A DNA stretch of 6,844 nucleotides from an uncultured Methanofollis sp. (GTDB lineage Archaea; Halobacteriota; Methanomicrobia; Methanomicrobiales; Methanofollaceae), in assembly GCF_937919355.1 (NCBI RefSeq), contig NZ_CALFSA010000158.1, forward strand, positions 1 through 6,844. Direction: 5' to 3'. The translations under genes were made by a program, and so were the position numbers. Below the pieces are notes generated by a model, which did no database searches, was not told where the DNA came from, and saw only the letters and a list, made by a program, of their open reading frames with translations. Shown here in pieces: positions 5,501 through 6,844 of this stretch (positions are counted from its first letter, which is position 1; every line of letters starts with the position of its first letter).

Positions 5501-6184
5501 ATGGACGTACCCGACAGGGACCGCGGGAAGGTCGGCGTCGCATCGGTCGCCGCCGCCCACTTCTGCCCCCTCCGCCTCTATCTCGACAGGCAGGAGGAGA
5601 GAGAGGAACCGCCACGGTACGCGGTCTGCAAGCAGGTCTCGTACCACCTCGGCACCCCCTTCGACCCGGCAGAGGTCTGGGATGAGGTGCTCACCGTCCT
5701 CCCTCGCGCGGGCGAAGAGGAGCACCACCTCTTCGCGCAGTGCATGGAGAACTGCCGGGATAAAAAGTGGATACTCTTCTCTGACTTCGACGTCCCGGTC
5801 TCGTCGGAGCGTCTCGGCGTCAGGGGCGTCGTGGACAAGGTGGACCCGGTCCTGCCGGGTTTTGCGGTCACGCGGGCGGGCGAGGCACCGAAGGCCGGGG
5901 TCCATGCGGCCGACCGCCTCCGTATCGCCTGCTACACCGCCTGCGTGCGGGACTCGCTCGGCCTTGAGGTGGAAGGTGGGTGGGTGGAGTACGTCCCGTC
6001 GGGGGTGCTCCGCTTCTGCACCCCGGGGCCGCGGGACAGGCGGGCGATGGTCAGGGCGATCGCCGCCGCAAAGATCGTGGAGGAGGGGCGGATACCGCGA
6101 AAGCCCCTTAACCCGCCGTGCACCCGCTGCCCGCACCAGGAGAGGTGTGCACCCGGACCGCGGAGGCTCTCGGAGTTGTTGTAA
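5501..6184 (+). CDS. Cas4-like / RecB-fold protein with four-cysteine cluster, motif III degenerate
   Basis: 227 residues, within the Cas4 size range. C22 in FCPLRLYL and the C-terminal set C207, C210, C216 (PPCTRCPHQERC) are the four cysteines that bind an iron-sulfur cluster in Cas4/AddB-type nucleases. GVVDKVD (109-115) supplies the motif II aspartate (D112). The usual motif III E-x-K is replaced by VTR (123-125), followed by the typical GEAPKAGV and DRLRIACY (138-145), where the usual Q-x3-Y glutamine is R141. Cas4 proteins are 5'-3' DNA exonucleases used in CRISPR spacer acquisition; stand-alone copies are common in archaea. No CRISPR array or other cas gene is in the window, so a CRISPR role is not supported. 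The substitutions suggest weak or lost catalysis with cluster and DNA binding kept. Start chosen from the TATA spacing. Confidence 0.8.
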   Translation: MDVPDRDRGKVGVASVAAAHFCPLRLYLDRQEEREEPPRYAVCKQVSYHLGTPFDPAEVWDEVLTVLPRAGEEEHHLFAQCMENCRDKKWILFSDFDVPVSSERLGVRGVVDKVDPVLPGFAVTRAGEAPKAGVHAADRLRIACYTACVRDSLGLEVEGGWVEYVPSGVLRFCTPGPRDRRAMVRAIAAAKIVEEGRIPRKPLNPPCTRCPHQERCAPGPRRLSELL

Positions 6185-6334
6185 GTACTCCCCCAGTAAG
6201 ATTCGGGGGATGTCCAGATATTTCAGCCCGGCGAGTGCGATTCCAATCTCGGTAGGGAGTCCGGGGCTCTGAAAAATCAGGAATGATCGGATCGATGGAT
6301 CCCCCGGATTCCATAAACAACCGTGCGCATCCCC
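6185..6334. other. Non-coding stretch after the Cas4-like gene, with possible terminator and gene remnant
   Basis: TCCCCC (6189-6194) and GGGGGA (6205-6210) form a 6-base hairpin just after the stop codon and may act in termination. On the minus strand about 6185-6272 reads GLPTEIGIALAGLKYLDIP and ILLGEYLQQL in a coding-like way, without a start, and runs on antisense into the Cas4-like gene. It may be the remnant of a gene end, but no family is recognised. Confidence 0.3.
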
Positions 6335-6366
6335 CTGCCTTCCCCACATCCTCCACTGGGGGACTT
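6335..6366 (-). repeat. Dispersed repeat module, copy related to 6769-6800
   Basis: The 32 bases starting CTGCCTTCCCCACA and ending GGGGGACTT match 6769-6800 with three differences. Orientation is opposite to the modules at 172 and 6606. It lies outside any gene. Confidence 0.7.
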
Positions 6367-6495
6367 CTCGCTGTCGCTAGTCGCCCCCGGACCCCCGAAT
6401 CTCAGGATGGGACGGGGGAAGAGCGATGTAAATTCGCGGAGGGGAGATTGCCGTATCCCCGTCTATCCTGAGCGGGGACGACCGAAGGGAGTCGA

Positions 6496-6602
6496 GAAGA
6501 CGAAGTCTTCGCTGTGCGAGCGGAGCGAGCTTGAGAAAGCCATCAGGCTTTCGAGGTCTGGGGGCTGCGAACGGAGTGAGCACAAGAAAATCTCTGATTT
6601 TC
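6496..6602 (+). repeat. Three hairpin repeats with different but self-complementary stems
   Basis: GAAGAC/GTCTTC, loop GAA (6496-6510), is the same stem as in the left array. GAAAGCC/GGCTTTC, loop ATCA (6535-6552), and GAAAAT/ATTTTC, loop CTCTG (6586-6602), follow. Spacers GCGAGCGGAGCGAGC and GCGAACGGAGTGAGC separate them. Open frames through this stretch are repeat artefacts, rich in ERSE-type motifs. Confidence 0.8.
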
Positions 6603-6605
6603 GGC

Positions 6606-6712
6606 GTAGTCCCCCAGCGCGTGTTTAGGAGAAGGCAGTGGATCGGTGTCTCTTCTGGGTGACTACACCTCGAAAAACTACGTTTTTCTCAAGTTCGCTG
6701 ACGCCCACTGCC
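6606..6712. repeat. Nested inverted repeat containing an inverted hairpin unit
   Basis: GTAGTCCCCCAG (6606-6617) pairs with CTGGGTGACTAC (6655-6666) with one mismatch, and GGCAGTGG (6634-6641) pairs with CCACTGCC (6705-6712). Inside is a minus-oriented hairpin unit with stem GAAAAAC/GTTTTTC (6672-6688). The left arm is the same dispersed module that follows the left array at 172. Confidence 0.65.
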
Positions 6713-6768
6713 CCCGATACAGGATAGAGGGTGGATGACAGGACCCCTGGACGAGCGGCGCGGACCCG

Positions 6769-6823
6769 CTGCCTTCCCCACACCCTCCACCGGGGGACTA
6801 CCAGCGAAGACCTAACAGTCTTC
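6769..6823 (-). repeat. Inverted copy of repeat module plus hairpin unit at the right edge
   Basis: Read on the minus strand this is a hairpin GAAGAC/GTCTTC with a 6-base loop (6806-6823), then GCTGGTAGTCCCCCGG and GGAAGGCA, the same order as 151-200 on the plus strand. The window therefore starts and ends with the same element in opposite orientation. The hairpin spacer continues to the window edge. The stretch 6713-6768 between repeats shows no gene. Confidence 0.7.
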
Positions 6824-6844
6824 TCGAACTCGCTACGCTTGTTC

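Noticed and set aside
6177..6187. TTGTAAGTA resembling one arm of the toxin-antitoxin operator
   Set aside because: Only one half-site, overlapping the Cas4-like stop codon, with no opposite arm; likely chance.
5486..6349. 287-codon minus-strand ORF opposite the Cas4-like gene
   Set aside because: It is antisense to a gene with clear Cas4 motifs; only its first part (6185-6272) looks protein-like and is noted separately.
6323..6628. Plus-strand ORF across the right repeats (ERSE-rich)
   Set aside because: The reading frame is produced by the dispersed repeats and has no known domain.

Overview
The window looks like a chromosomal segment of a methanogenic archaeon, probably of the order Methanomicrobiales. 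The evidence is a TATA box about 30 bases before several start codons with no Shine-Dalgarno (leaderless archaeal promoters), archaeal AN1-type zinc fingers, a DUF3467 protein, an AarF/UbiB (ABC1) kinase, a Cas4-like RecB-fold protein and GC-rich codon use in the core genes. The genus cannot be fixed from sequence alone.

Layout. Bases 1-243 are a 40-base tandem repeat of small hairpins followed by a dispersed-repeat tail. Bases 320-2114 are visibly AT-richer and carry two paralogous membrane-anchored AN1 zinc-finger genes: a long one with an external transglutaminase-like domain and an 80-residue one that stops after its membrane helix. Convergent to them is a RelE/ParE-type toxin-antitoxin pair (2184-2655, minus strand) with a perfect 11-base inverted repeat at the antitoxin start. 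Bases 2687-3008 hold what looks like a decayed plus-strand gene. A tRNA-Thr(CGT) gene at 3189-3259 (minus strand) closes this accessory part.

From 3300 to 6184 the DNA is GC-rich and looks like core genome. An ABC1/UbiB kinase (minus strand) is followed by a possible 43-residue hydrophobic ORF that overlaps its stop by CTGA. Upstream lie a DUF3467 gene (minus strand) with its own terminator and, divergently across a 40-base intergenic gap, a Cas4-like gene whose nuclease motif III looks degenerate. Bases 6185-6844 are non-coding and hold more copies of the hairpin and tail repeats, some inverted.

How the parts relate. The toxin and antitoxin form a standard autoregulated module. The two AN1 genes share promoter layout and N-terminal sequence and probably arose by duplication. 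The accessory genes lie on the 3' side of the tRNA gene, the usual side for tRNA-targeted integration, but no integrase or duplicated att site is visible. The most unusual signal is the dispersed hairpin family: stem sequences differ between copies but pairing is kept by compensating changes.
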